From an uncultured Collinsella sp. (GTDB lineage Bacteria > Actinomycetota > Coriobacteriia > Coriobacteriales > Coriobacteriaceae), in contig CAADTZ010000036.1 in assembly GCA_900752015.1 (NCBI GenBank), forward strand, positions 1 through 49,590: a stretch of DNA of 49,590 nucleotides. The letters are read 5' to 3'. Numbering within the stretch: the first letter of the stretch is position 1; every line of letters begins with the position of its first letter. Positions 1 to 7,932 of this stretch are shown here, piece by piece. The position numbers and the translations under genes were made by a program. The notes below the pieces were generated by a model that did not search any database, was not told the DNA's origin, and was given only the letters and a program-made list of their open reading frames with translations.

Positions 1-34
1 ACACAGTTAGCGGCAACCCAAACAGACCCGCGCC

Positions 35-1039
35 CTAGCGTACATCGCGCACCGTATCGCCCTCGACGAGCACGCCCGGAAACAGCATGTGCTCCACACC
101 GGGTTCAACGCCCTCGGCGCCGGCAATCTTGTCGACCGCCCACATGCCGACGCGCTTGTTGTCAAAGCGCACCGTAGTCAGGCGACAATCGGGCACGATG
201 TCGCCCAGACTGTCATCAACACCCACCACGCTCACGTCCTGGGGCACGCACTTCCCGTGCGACTCGAGCCCACGGATGCAGCCATATGCCATGGCATCGT
301 TGGAGGCATAGATGGCAGTACAGGTCGGATCATCCGCCAAAACCTGGCCTGCGGCATATCCACTCTGCGCCGTCCAGTCGCCGCGCACGAGCTGCGGTGG
401 CTCAATGCCATGCGCGCGCAATGTCTCGCGCCAGCCTTCCTCGCGCCGCATGCCCGAAAGCGAGCGCTCGGGACATGAGATAAAGTGCACAGTCTTGTGC
501 CCCCGCCCCAGCAAGTACTCGACAACTTGACGCGAGCAATCGAACTGGTCGTTATCGACCGTTGAACAGAGCGGGTGCTCCAGCATGGTAACGAGCACCG
601 TCTGCATGCCAGGTAGCGGCTCGAAGGTGCCAAAGTCCGCCGGCATGCGATTCATGATCACAACCATGCCGTCTACCGGCAGCGCGCTCATGCGTGACGA
701 TGCGCTCTCGAGGGTATACGGATGCCCGTCTACTTTAGTGAGGGTGATGGCATAGCCATGTTTGTCGGCCGCAGCGGCAAAGCCCTCCATACGGTCGAGG
801 TTGCCGGTACCGGTAATGTTGAACATGGCGACGCCGACGGTCTTAAACTTGCCGCGGCGCAGCGATCGACCGGCAAAATTGGGGCGATACCCCAGCTCGC
901 GCATGGCGGCACGTACCCGTTCCTTGGTCTCGGGGCGCACGCTGGGCGAATCGTGCACGGTGCGCGAGACCGTCTGCTCCGAGACGCCCGCGAGGCGCGC
1001 TACGTCTTTGACGGATACCGATTTTTTAACAGCGGCCAT
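35..1039 (-). CDS. LacI-family transcriptional repressor, cassette 1
   Basis: This 334-residue protein has the standard LacI layout. An N-terminal helix-turn-helix (residues about 8-30, recognition helix SEQTVSR) is followed by a hinge helix and a periplasmic-binding-protein-like sugar-sensing core. It is divergent from the EIICB/glycosidase pair at 1397-4672, and three copies of an 18-bp palindromic operator lie in the gap between them. It therefore probably represses that operon and itself, and is released by a galactoside or its phosphate. The ATG at 1039 follows an AGAAAGA ribosome site. The effector is not visible in the sequence. It is a paralogue of the regulators ending at 4935 and 10027. 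Confidence 0.9.
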   Translation of the reverse strand: MAAVKKSVSVKDVARLAGVSEQTVSRTVHDSPSVRPETKERVRAAMRELGYRPNFAGRSLRRGKFKTVGVAMFNITGTGNLDRMEGFAAAADKHGYAITLTKVDGHPYTLESASSRMSALPVDGMVVIMNRMPADFGTFEPLPGMQTVLVTMLEHPLCSTVDNDQFDCSRQVVEYLLGRGHKTVHFISCPERSLSGMRREEGWRETLRAHGIEPPQLVRGDWTAQSGYAAGQVLADDPTCTAIYASNDAMAYGCIRGLESHGKCVPQDVSVVGVDDSLGDIVPDCRLTTVRFDNKRVGMWAVDKIAGAEGVEPGVEHMLFPGVLVEGDTVRDVR

Positions 1040-1052
1040 AGGTCGATCTTTC

Positions 1053-1070
1053 TATGTCAACGATGCCATT
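1053..1070. promoter_or_regulatory. LacI-type operator, cassette 1, site O1
   Basis: TATGTCAACGATGCCATT matches the cassette 1 operator at 1198 in 15 of 18 positions. It sits just upstream of the repressor gene, so it would serve autoregulation. Confidence 0.55.
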
Positions 1071-1130
1071 GGTTGCACCCTGCGCAGTCATTTTTAACGC
1101 CTTCAAGTATATCCAACACCTCCCCCACCA

Positions 1131-1162
1131 TACGCTCACCACCCAAAACCTACCGTTCACCG
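1131..1162 (+). promoter_or_regulatory. Tandem 21-bp-spaced ACCGTTCACCG-like boxes, cassette 1
   Basis: CGCTCACC (1133-1140) and CGTTCACC (1154-1161, within ACCGTTCACCG at 1152-1162) start 21 bp apart. The same paired arrangement occurs upstream of the other two cassettes and of the amino-sugar PTS operon. Two helical turns of spacing suggest a protein binding as tandem dimers on one face. The factor is unknown. Confidence 0.4.
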
Positions 1163-1197
1163 ACATTTTTGCTTCCCCGAACGGCTTTTGGCGCCCA

Positions 1198-1215
1198 AAT
1201 GTTAACGTTGCCATT
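1198..1215. promoter_or_regulatory. LacI-type operator, cassette 1, site O2
   Basis: AATGTTAACGTTGCCATT is an imperfect palindrome centred on AACGTT with AATG/CATT ends, typical of a LacI-family site with a central CG. Confidence 0.7.
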
Positions 1216-1317
1216 GTGCAAACACAGAGCCACCGGGCGGCTCAAACGTTTACGCATAAGGAATCGACGGTTCGCAGGCACAGGAACCACCGGTTCGCGT
1301 CTTTTTTTGTGTCGCAA

Positions 1318-1335
1318 AATGGCAACGTCAACATT
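1318..1335. promoter_or_regulatory. LacI-type operator, cassette 1, site O3
   Basis: AATGGCAACGTCAACATT has the half-sites of the 1198 site in the opposite orientation. It lies 62 bp before the EIICB start and exactly 120 bp from the 1198 site, so a repression loop between the two is possible. Confidence 0.7.
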
Positions 1336-1396
1336 TTGGCAACCGAAAGTCAAAAGCTACCATCGTTGCTAACCCACCGACTCTTAGGAGCATTGC

Positions 1397-3166
1397 ATGG
1401 AGCAACTCATCGCCATCATCGAAAAGGGCCAGCCCTTTTTCAACGCGATCGCCCGCAACAAGTACCTCAAGGCGATCCGCGACGGCTTTATCTCCGTCAT
1501 CCCCATCATTATCTTCTCGTCCATCTTCTGCCTGGTAGCCTCGGTCCCCAACATCTGGGGTTTCTACTGGCCCGATGACATCAACAACGCCCTGTGGAAG
1601 TGCTACAACTACTCCATGGGCATCCTGGCCATCGCCTGCGCCGCCACCACGGCCAAGCACTTCGCCGACGCTCAGAACCGCGATCTGCCCAAGAACAACC
1701 AGATCAACTTTATCTCGTGCATGTGCGCGGCCATCATCGGCTTCTTGCTCCTTTCGAGCGACACCATCGCCACGGACGCCGCCAGCGGCTTCAACACCAC
1801 CTACCTTGGTTCCAAGGGCCTGCTGACCGCTTTCATCGCTGCGTTTGTGACTGGCATCATCTACAAGTTCTTCATTAAGCGCAACATCACCGTCAAGATG
1901 CCCGAGCAGGTTCCGCCCAACATCTCGCAGACCTTTAAGGACATCATCCCCTTCTCCGTCTGCATCACCGTCTTTTGGGTTTTTGACATCGTCTTCCGCG
2001 CTGCTTTTGGCTTCTGCTTTGCCCAGGGTGTCATCCAGGTGTTCCAGCCCCTGTTCACCGCTGCCGATGGCTACATCGGCCTCGCTGTGATCTACGGCGC
2101 CATGAGCCTGTTCTGGTTCGTGGGCGTCCACGGTCCCTCGATCGTCGAGCCCGCCATCGCCGCCGCCCTCGTTGCCAACATGACCGACAACCTGGCTGCG
2201 TTCCAGGCCGGCCAGCACGCTTCCGCTGTCCTGACCCAGGGTGCCCAGTACTTCGTCGTCTGCATGGGCGGCACCGGCGCCACGCTCGTCCTGGTCTTTA
2301 TGTTCTGCTTCCTGGCCAAGTCTCAGGAGATGCGCGCCGTCGGTAAGGCCGCTATCGTCCCCGTCTGCTTTGCCGTCAACGAGCCGCTGCTGTTCGCCGC
2401 ACCCATCGTGCTCAACCCCGTCTTCTTTGTCCCGTTTGTCTTTGCCCCGATCGCCAACATCTGGATCCTCAAGATCTTTATCGACTTCTTGGGCATGAAC
2501 GGCTTTATGTACACCCTGCCCTGGACCGTCCCCGGCCCCATCGGCACCATCATGGGCCTGGGCTTCCAGCCGCTCGCCTTTGTGATGCTCGCCCTTATCC
2601 TGGTCGTCGACTTCGTTCTGTACTATCCGTTCTTCCGTGCCTATGACGCCCAGAAGTGCGCCGAGGAGGCCGAGATCTCCCAGGAGGAGCTCGCCGCCAA
2701 GAACGCCGAGAAGGCCGCCAAGCTCAACGACGCCTTCCAGGGCAAGGCTGACGCCAAGAGCGTTGCCGCCGGTGCTGCTGCCGAGGCCGTGAAGTCCGAC
2801 GTCGCTCCCGCCGCTGTCGCCACTGAGGCAACGACCGCCAGCAACCTCAACGGCAAGCGCGTGCTCGTGCTCTGCCAGGGTGGCGGTACCTCGGGCCTGC
2901 TCGCCAACGCGCTGGCCAAGGCCGCCAAGGAGCGCGGCATCAATCTTGAGACCGCTGCCGAGGCCTATGGCAACCACGTGGACATGCTCCCCGACTTCGA
3001 TCTGGTCGTCCTGGCCCCGCAGGCCGCCAGCTACCTGGCCGACCTGCAGAAGGACTGCGAGCGCGTGGGCAACAAGTGCGTCGCCTGCCGCGGTAAGCAG
3101 TACATCGAGCTTTCCCAGAACGGCGATAAGTCTCTCGCCTTCGTAAGCGAGCAACTCTCGAAGTAA
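1397..3166 (+). CDS. PTS lactose/cellobiose-family EIICB permease, cassette 1
   Basis: This 589-residue fused permease imports and phosphorylates a disaccharide. The EIIC domain (about 1-430) is a multi-span membrane domain. It carries the family signature GVHGP with His245 and the NEPLLF loop near 328-333. An Ala/Glu-rich linker (about 430-480) leads to the EIIB domain, whose phospho-acceptor is Cys493 in VLVLCQGGGTS. No EIIA of the lactose family is encoded in the window, so phosphate must come from a subunit encoded elsewhere. The downstream gene is a LacG-like phospho-glycosidase, and the expected substrate is a beta-galactoside such as lactose. That specificity is inference. The overall architecture is that of LacE. 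Confidence 0.92.
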   Translation: MEQLIAIIEKGQPFFNAIARNKYLKAIRDGFISVIPIIIFSSIFCLVASVPNIWGFYWPDDINNALWKCYNYSMGILAIACAATTAKHFADAQNRDLPKNNQINFISCMCAAIIGFLLLSSDTIATDAASGFNTTYLGSKGLLTAFIAAFVTGIIYKFFIKRNITVKMPEQVPPNISQTFKDIIPFSVCITVFWVFDIVFRAAFGFCFAQGVIQVFQPLFTAADGYIGLAVIYGAMSLFWFVGVHGPSIVEPAIAAALVANMTDNLAAFQAGQHASAVLTQGAQYFVVCMGGTGATLVLVFMFCFLAKSQEMRAVGKAAIVPVCFAVNEPLLFAAPIVLNPVFFVPFVFAPIANIWILKIFIDFLGMNGFMYTLPWTVPGPIGTIMGLGFQPLAFVMLALILVVDFVLYYPFFRAYDAQKCAEEAEISQEELAAKNAEKAAKLNDAFQGKADAKSVAAGAAAEAVKSDVAPAAVATEATTASNLNGKRVLVLCQGGGTSGLLANALAKAAKERGINLETAAEAYGNHVDMLPDFDLVVLAPQAASYLADLQKDCERVGNKCVACRGKQYIELSQNGDKSLAFVSEQLSK

Positions 3167-3175
3167 GTAACGCTC

Positions 3176-3209
3176 AGGGCCAGCCGACCATCCAAGACCG
3201 GCTGGCCCT
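3176..3209 (+). terminator. Intercistronic hairpin between EIICB and glycosidase, cassette 1
   Basis: GGGCCAGCCG (3177-3186) pairs with CGGCTGGCCC (3199-3208). Only a weak T-tract follows. It lies inside the presumed operon, so it is more likely an attenuator or 3'-end stabiliser than a full stop. Confidence 0.55.
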
Positions 3210-3232
3210 TCGATTTAGACGATTGGATCATC

Positions 3233-4672
3233 ATGTCCGTTAACCCTGCTAGCGTCACCAACCCGCCTGCGCAGTTTCCCGAGGACTTTGTCTTTGGCGG
3301 CGCCACCGCTGCCTACCAGGTAGAGGGTGAGACCCGCACTCACGGTAAGGGCAAGGTTGCCTGGGACGACTTCCTGGAGGCCCAGGGCCGTTTCTCCCCC
3401 GATCCCGCTTCGGACTTCTACAACCAGTACCCCGTCGATTTGGAGCTGTGCGAGGAGTTTGGCATCAACGGCATTCGCCTCTCCATCGCCTGGAGCCGCA
3501 TCTTCCCCAACGGTACCGGCGAAATCAACCCCGAGGGTGTCCAGTTCTATCACGATCTCTTCGCCGAGTGCCACAAGCACCACGTTGAGCCGTTTGTCAC
3601 GCTGCATCACTTTGATACGCCGCTGTCCCTCTTTGAGAAGGGCGACTTCCTCAACCGCGAGACCATCGACGCCTTTGTGGACTTTGCCACCTTCTGCTTT
3701 AAGGAGTACGCCGACCAGGTGACCTATTGGTTCACCTTTAACGAGATCTGGGCCGACGCCTCCAACACCTACATCGAGGGCACCTTCCCCGGTGGTGTTA
3801 AGGCGCATCTGGCCGAGGCCTTCCAGTGCGAGCACAACATGATGCTCGCCCACGCCAAGGCAGTACTGGCCTTCCACAACGGCGGTTTTAAGGGCAAGAT
3901 CGGCGTCATCCAGTCGCTGGAGTTTAAGTATCCGCTCAACGAGAACGACCCCGCCGACATCAAAGCCGCCAACAACGAGCACGTGCTGCAGAACCAGTTT
4001 TTGCTCGACGCCACCTTCCGCGGCGACTATGCGCCCGATACGCTCGAGTGCGCTAACCGCCTGGCTGCCGTCTCGGGCGGCACCATCGAGATCCCGGATG
4101 AGGACCTCGAGATCATGCGCGAGGCCGCGCTCTACAACGACTACCTGGGCGTTAACAACTACCAGTGCCGTTTCTTGAAGGCTTACGATGGCGAGAACGA
4201 CCTGCACCACAACGGTACGGGCGAGAAGGGCACCGGCCGCTGGCGCGTCAAGGGCATTGGCGAGCACGTGAACAAGCCTGGCATCCCCACCACCGACTGG
4301 GACTGGATCATCTATCCCGAGGGTCTGTTCGATCTGCTCGTCTACATTAAGCAGCGCTACCCCAACTACAAGCAGATCTTCATCACCGAGAACGGCATGG
4401 GCTACAAGGACCCCTACAAGGACGGTTTTGTGGACGACCAGCCGCGCATCGACTACATCGAGCAGCACCTGCGCTGGTTGCTCAAGGCCATGGAGGTGGG
4501 CGTCAACGTGGGCGGCTACTTCCTGTGGAGCCTGCAGGATCAGTTTTCCTGGACCAATGGCTACAACAAGCGCTATGGCTTCTTCTACGTTGACTTTGAA
4601 ACCCAGAAGCGCACGCCCAAGGCAAGCGCATACTGGTATAAGCACGTGGCGCAGACCCGTCGTCTGGACTAG
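3233..4672 (+). CDS. Glycoside hydrolase family 1, 6-phospho-beta-galactosidase-like, cassette 1
   Basis: This 479-residue cytoplasmic (beta/alpha)8 enzyme would hydrolyse the phosphorylated disaccharide delivered by the EIICB. The acid/base is Glu171 in FTFNEI and the nucleophile is Glu386 in ITENG. Ser439, Trp440, Lys446 and Tyr448 have the same spacing as the phosphate/galactose site known in Staphylococcus LacG (Ser428, Trp429, Lys435, Tyr437). The Trp favours 6-phospho-galactosides over 6-phospho-glucosides. The TLHHFDTP and PTTDWDW segments are also LacG-like. There is no signal peptide. Two paralogues lie at 6308 and 13188, and the three probably differ in aglycone preference. Confidence 0.9.
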   Translation: MSVNPASVTNPPAQFPEDFVFGGATAAYQVEGETRTHGKGKVAWDDFLEAQGRFSPDPASDFYNQYPVDLELCEEFGINGIRLSIAWSRIFPNGTGEINPEGVQFYHDLFAECHKHHVEPFVTLHHFDTPLSLFEKGDFLNRETIDAFVDFATFCFKEYADQVTYWFTFNEIWADASNTYIEGTFPGGVKAHLAEAFQCEHNMMLAHAKAVLAFHNGGFKGKIGVIQSLEFKYPLNENDPADIKAANNEHVLQNQFLLDATFRGDYAPDTLECANRLAAVSGGTIEIPDEDLEIMREAALYNDYLGVNNYQCRFLKAYDGENDLHHNGTGEKGTGRWRVKGIGEHVNKPGIPTTDWDWIIYPEGLFDLLVYIKQRYPNYKQIFITENGMGYKDPYKDGFVDDQPRIDYIEQHLRWLLKAMEVGVNVGGYFLWSLQDQFSWTNGYNKRYGFFYVDFETQKRTPKASAYWYKHVAQTRRLD

Positions 4673-4717
4673 CGGCTGGCGGGGTCGCCTGCCCACATAA
4701 CCTGTCCCCATTTCTCA

Positions 4718-4762
4718 GCCGGGGGCGGCACGTCACACGGCGCGCCGCCCCCGGCCTTTTTT
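4718..4762 (+). terminator. Rho-independent terminator of cassette 1
   Basis: GCCGGGGGCGGC (4718-4729) pairs with GCCGCCCCCGGC (4744-4755), followed by a T-tract at 4757-4762. Confidence 0.85.
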
Positions 4763-4782
4763 GGGCGGTTCGGGGGCCGCTT

Positions 4783-4920
4783 GTCTCAATCTGTAACATC
4801 TAGCCGAGTTTTTGGGTCCAAGCTGTTACAGATTGAGACGAACAGGATTGCTCTTTCCGAAGAATCTAAATCTGTAACACGTAGCCCGCTTTTGACCGTC
4901 TACCTGTTACAAATCGCGAC
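4783..4920. repeat. Palindromic repeat array 1 (A-B)
   Basis: There are two units of about 57 bp. Copy 1 (4783-4839, type A) begins TCTCAATCTGTAAC and ends with its exact complement GTTACAGATTGAGA. Copy 2 (4865-4920, type B) has degraded outer arms but the same CTGTAAC...GTTAC core and the type B centre (CGCTTTTGACCGTCTA). The array lies between the cassette 1 terminator and the end of the cassette 2 repressor. Confidence 0.85.
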
Positions 4921-4934
4921 AGACGGAGTAGGAC

Positions 4935-5963
4935 CTAACCCCGTATGTCCCTAACAGTCGAGCGTTCGACCAGCGTGCTCGGCACATGAATCGCCTCGAT
5001 AGACGAGCTCTCTCCAATCGCCGCCTCAAACGCAAGCTTACCGACACCGCGCAAATCAAATCGCAGCGTCGTCAGCCGATTGTGAGGAACAAGTCCCTCG
5101 AGTGCGTCGTCGATACCAACCACGCTCACGTCGTCGGGCACGGACAGGCCCGCGTTCTCGAGCGCGGCGATAACGCCCAGCGCCATCTGGTCATTTGCCG
5201 CAAGCACGGCAGTCGGCGTCTGCGACCCGCCGGCAAGCACCTCGGCCGCAATCCGCTCGCCCATGGCGTACCCACTGTCCGCACTCCAATCGCCACGCAG
5301 CATCGGAGCGGCATCGACATGAGCACGACCCAGCGTATCGCGCCAACCGGCCTCACGAAAACGCGAGGAAATCGAGTTTTCCGGACCCGCCACAAACCGC
5401 ATATTCGAGTGACCATGTTCCAGCAGATAATTGGTCAACAGCTCGCACGAACCATACTGGTCGGAGTCGATCGTCGTGCAGCGCGGATGCGCATACATGG
5501 ACAGGATGACCGTTCGCACTCCCGGCTGGGGAACAAACTCCTCAAAATCGGGAGCCATGCGGTTCATGTTGAGAATCATGCCGTCGACGGGTCGCTCGAC
5601 CATGCGGCGCGAGGCATCGGCAAGTGCATAGGGCTTGTCGCCGCCCATCTCGATCATAGTGACGGCAAAATCATGCTCGCGCGCCGCTTGCATGATACCC
5701 TCGAGCGTCGCCAGGTTACCGACACGTGTGATGTTGTACATGCACAGGCCAATAGAACGATACGACCCGCCGCGCAACGCCGCTCCAGCAAAATTGGGAC
5801 GAAAGCCCAGCTCTTCCATGGCGGCCAGCACACGCTTGCGCGTCTTTTCCGTCACGTTGGGCATACCGTTGACCACGCGAGACACAGTCTGGCGGCTCAC
5901 GCCAGCGAGCGCCGCAACCTCTGCCGCGCTCGCCGAACGACCATTCCTTGTCTGCTGATCCAT
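4935..5963 (-). CDS. LacI-family transcriptional repressor, cassette 2
   Basis: This protein of about 342 residues has an N-terminal helix-turn-helix (recognition helix SRQTVSR) and a sugar-binding core. It resembles the cassette 1 regulator throughout, for example in the VERPVDGMILNMNRM stretch. The start is set at the ATG at 5963 (MDQQTRNGRS), since LacI proteins begin shortly before the HTH. An in-frame ATG at 6020 adds 19 residues but has no ribosome site. Three copies of a CACGTG-centred operator lie upstream, one in its own leader. It is divergent from the glycosidase/EIICB pair of cassette 2, which it presumably represses. Confidence 0.88.
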   Translation of the reverse strand: MDQQTRNGRSASAAEVAALAGVSRQTVSRVVNGMPNVTEKTRKRVLAAMEELGFRPNFAGAALRGGSYRSIGLCMYNITRVGNLATLEGIMQAAREHDFAVTMIEMGGDKPYALADASRRMVERPVDGMILNMNRMAPDFEEFVPQPGVRTVILSMYAHPRCTTIDSDQYGSCELLTNYLLEHGHSNMRFVAGPENSISSRFREAGWRDTLGRAHVDAAPMLRGDWSADSGYAMGERIAAEVLAGGSQTPTAVLAANDQMALGVIAALENAGLSVPDDVSVVGIDDALEGLVPHNRLTTLRFDLRGVGKLAFEAAIGESSSIEAIHVPSTLVERSTVRDIRG

Positions 5964-6022
5964 GCCTTCCACGCTAACCTGCTTCCCAACTATTCCCCGC
6001 GCCCATGGCGCATCGTACATAC

Positions 6023-6040
6023 ATTGATAACGTGCTCATG
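6023..6040. promoter_or_regulatory. LacI-type operator, cassette 2, site O1
   Basis: ATTGATAACGTGCTCATG shares ACGTGCTCAT with the 6177 site. It lies in the leader of the repressor gene, which suggests autoregulation. Confidence 0.5.
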
Positions 6041-6085
6041 ATACCCGAGCCATATACCACAACATGAAAACTTCTGTCAATCAAA

Positions 6086-6117
6086 ACCGCTTACCGAACA
6101 AATACAACCGTTCGCAG
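6086..6117 (+). promoter_or_regulatory. Tandem 21-bp-spaced ACCGTTCACCG-like boxes, cassette 2
   Basis: ACCGCTTACCG (6086-6096) and ACCGTTCGCAG (6107-6117) start exactly 21 bp apart, as in cassettes 1 and 3. Confidence 0.45.
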
Positions 6118-6154
6118 CTGTTTGAAGTTGTTTTGTTTCTATACATCCCAGCCG

Positions 6155-6172
6155 GATGTTAACGTGCTTATT
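6155..6172. promoter_or_regulatory. LacI-type operator, cassette 2, site O2
   Basis: GATGTTAACGTGCTTATT is a direct repeat of the 6177 site, 22 bp upstream of it. Confidence 0.6.
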
Positions 6173-6176
6173 GTCA

Positions 6177-6194
6177 AATGTTCACGTGCTCATT
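6177..6194. promoter_or_regulatory. LacI-type operator, cassette 2, site O3
   Basis: AATGTTCACGTGCTCATT is palindromic around CACGTG with AATG/CATT ends. It lies about 115-130 bp before the glycosidase start. Confidence 0.68.
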
Positions 6195-6307
6195 TTGGTT
6201 CTAATCATTTTAAGATAGTGTTTATCGGGCTTTTTCACCGCTGAACGCTAACCAGGGAGCCTCCTGAGCGCAAACGCACAATATCGAACAGCGAGACGAG
6301 AGGATGT

Positions 6308-7756
6308 ATGCATATGTCTTTGCTAAACCGCGTACAGCAGCTGCCGAAGGGCTTTGTTTGGGGCGCCGCAACCGCCGCGTACCAAACGGAAGGTTCCACG
6401 AAGGTGGCAGGCAAGGGTAAGACCATGTGGGACGATTACCTTGTCGCCCAGGGTCGCTTTTTGCCCGACCCGGCCAGTGATTTCTACAACCGCTACGAGG
6501 AGGATATCCGCCTTTCTGCCGAGCATGGACTCAACGCCATTCGTGTGTCCATCGCCTGGACCCGCATCTTCCCCAACGGCGACGATGCCGAACCCCTCGC
6601 CGAGGGCGTTAAGCACTACCACGAGCTGTTCGCCTGCTGCAAAAAGTATGGCGTCGAGCCCTATGTGTCCCTGCATCACTTTGACTCCCCCGCCGCCCTG
6701 TTCAACCAGGGCGACTGGCTCAACCGCAAGACCGTCGACGCCTATGTGCGCTATGCCGAGTTCTGCTTCCGCGAGTTCCGCGAGGTCAAGAATTGGTTCA
6801 CCATCAACGAGCTCATCAGCCTCTCGCACTCCCAATACATCCAAGGCAACTTCCCGCCCAACCATCACTTTGATGTGACGAGCGGCATCCAGAGCCAGCA
6901 CAACGAGCTCGTTGCCCACGCCCGCGCCGTCAACCTGTATAAGGATCTTGACGAGACCGAGCACCTGGGCGGACGCATTGGCATGGTCAACGTCCTGACG
7001 CCGGCATATCCTGCCACCGACTCGCCCGCCGACCAGCACGCCGCCGACCTGTACAACGCCTTCTACACCGACTTCATCATGGACGGCGCCTTCCTGGGTC
7101 ACTACTCCGCGCGCACCCTCTCACTCATCAACGAGATTCTGCGTGCCAACAACGCCACGCTTACGGTTGAGGACAGTGACATGGAGGAGCTCGCCAAGGC
7201 GGCGCCCCGCAACGATATGTTCGGCCTCAACTACTATCAGTCGGCGTTTATCGCCGCCTACGATGGCGAGTCCACCAACAGCTTTAACGGCACCGGAGAC
7301 AAGGGCACCTCGTGCTTTAAGTTTAAGGGCGTCGGGCAGCAGGTCGATATGCCGGGTATCCCCACCACCGACTGGGATTGGCTCATCTACCCGCAAGGCC
7401 TCTACGACACGCTCAAGCACATCAGCGCCACCTATCCCAACCTCCCCGTCATCTATATCACCGAAAACGGCCTGGGCCACAAGGACCCCGAGCCCGACGC
7501 AAACGGCATCGTCGCCGATCCCGAGCGCATCGACTTTGTCGACCAGCACATGGAGAAGGTGCTCCAGGCGCGCGCCGAGGGCGTCGACGTCCAGGGCTAC
7601 TTTATCTGGAGCCTGCAGGACCAGTTCTCGTGGGCCAACGGCTATAACAAGCGCTACGGCCTGTTCTACATCGACTTCGACACGCAAAAACGCTACATCA
7701 AGCAGTCGGCACTCTGGTACAAGGAGCTCGCCGACACTATGGCGGACGCGCAGTAG
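6308..7756 (+). CDS. Glycoside hydrolase family 1, 6-phospho-beta-galactosidase-like, cassette 2
   Basis: This 482-residue enzyme has acid/base Glu168 (FTINEL) and nucleophile Glu386 (ITENG). Ser441, Trp442, Lys448 and Tyr450 reproduce the LacG phosphate and galacto-recognition site. Translation may begin at the ATG at 6308 or two codons later at 6314 (MSLLNRV); the GAGAGG site at 6298-6303 fits either. Unlike cassettes 1 and 3, the glycosidase precedes the permease here. It is the most divergent of the three glycosidases, for example FVWGAATAAYQTEG against FVFGGATAAYQVEG. Cytoplasmic action on a PTS-imported beta-galactoside is inferred. Confidence 0.9.
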   Translation: MHMSLLNRVQQLPKGFVWGAATAAYQTEGSTKVAGKGKTMWDDYLVAQGRFLPDPASDFYNRYEEDIRLSAEHGLNAIRVSIAWTRIFPNGDDAEPLAEGVKHYHELFACCKKYGVEPYVSLHHFDSPAALFNQGDWLNRKTVDAYVRYAEFCFREFREVKNWFTINELISLSHSQYIQGNFPPNHHFDVTSGIQSQHNELVAHARAVNLYKDLDETEHLGGRIGMVNVLTPAYPATDSPADQHAADLYNAFYTDFIMDGAFLGHYSARTLSLINEILRANNATLTVEDSDMEELAKAAPRNDMFGLNYYQSAFIAAYDGESTNSFNGTGDKGTSCFKFKGVGQQVDMPGIPTTDWDWLIYPQGLYDTLKHISATYPNLPVIYITENGLGHKDPEPDANGIVADPERIDFVDQHMEKVLQARAEGVDVQGYFIWSLQDQFSWANGYNKRYGLFYIDFDTQKRYIKQSALWYKELADTMADAQ

Positions 7757-7782
7757 CGCATCGCCTCGCTTTCCCCCGAGAA

Positions 7783-7819
7783 GGGAGCGGCCCTATGCGA
7801 TACAAACCCAGCCGCTCCC
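7783..7819 (+). terminator. Intercistronic hairpin between glycosidase and EIICB, cassette 2
   Basis: GGGAGCGGC (7783-7791) pairs with GCCGCTCCC (7811-7819) without a T-tract. It is probably a transcript-processing or attenuation element inside the operon. Confidence 0.5.
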
Positions 7820-7932
7820 CTCTCTCCCCCTGGGACCGACCCCGCCTGCACCCGGGCTTTTAGCAAGCGGGAGACCATATAGGTTTTCAACGTCCATGCC
7901 ATTAAGATTTCATGCAAAGAGGAGCGTGAACT

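Noticed and set aside
1328..3154. A 608-codon open frame on the minus strand opposite the cassette 1 permease
   Set aside because: It is the antisense shadow of a GC-rich gene. Its translation is repetitive Gly/Val/Asp with no domain, while the plus-strand frame is an unmistakable EIICB. The same holds for the long antisense frames at 7693-9762 and 11955-14726.
4783..4839. Ordinary rho-independent terminator
   Set aside because: The stem lacks a terminal T-tract, and a strong terminator already lies just upstream at 4718-4762.
4783..4920. CRISPR array, because of regularly spaced repeats
   Set aside because: Units are long palindromes of two alternating types separated by only about 25 bp, with no variable spacers of normal length and no cas genes.
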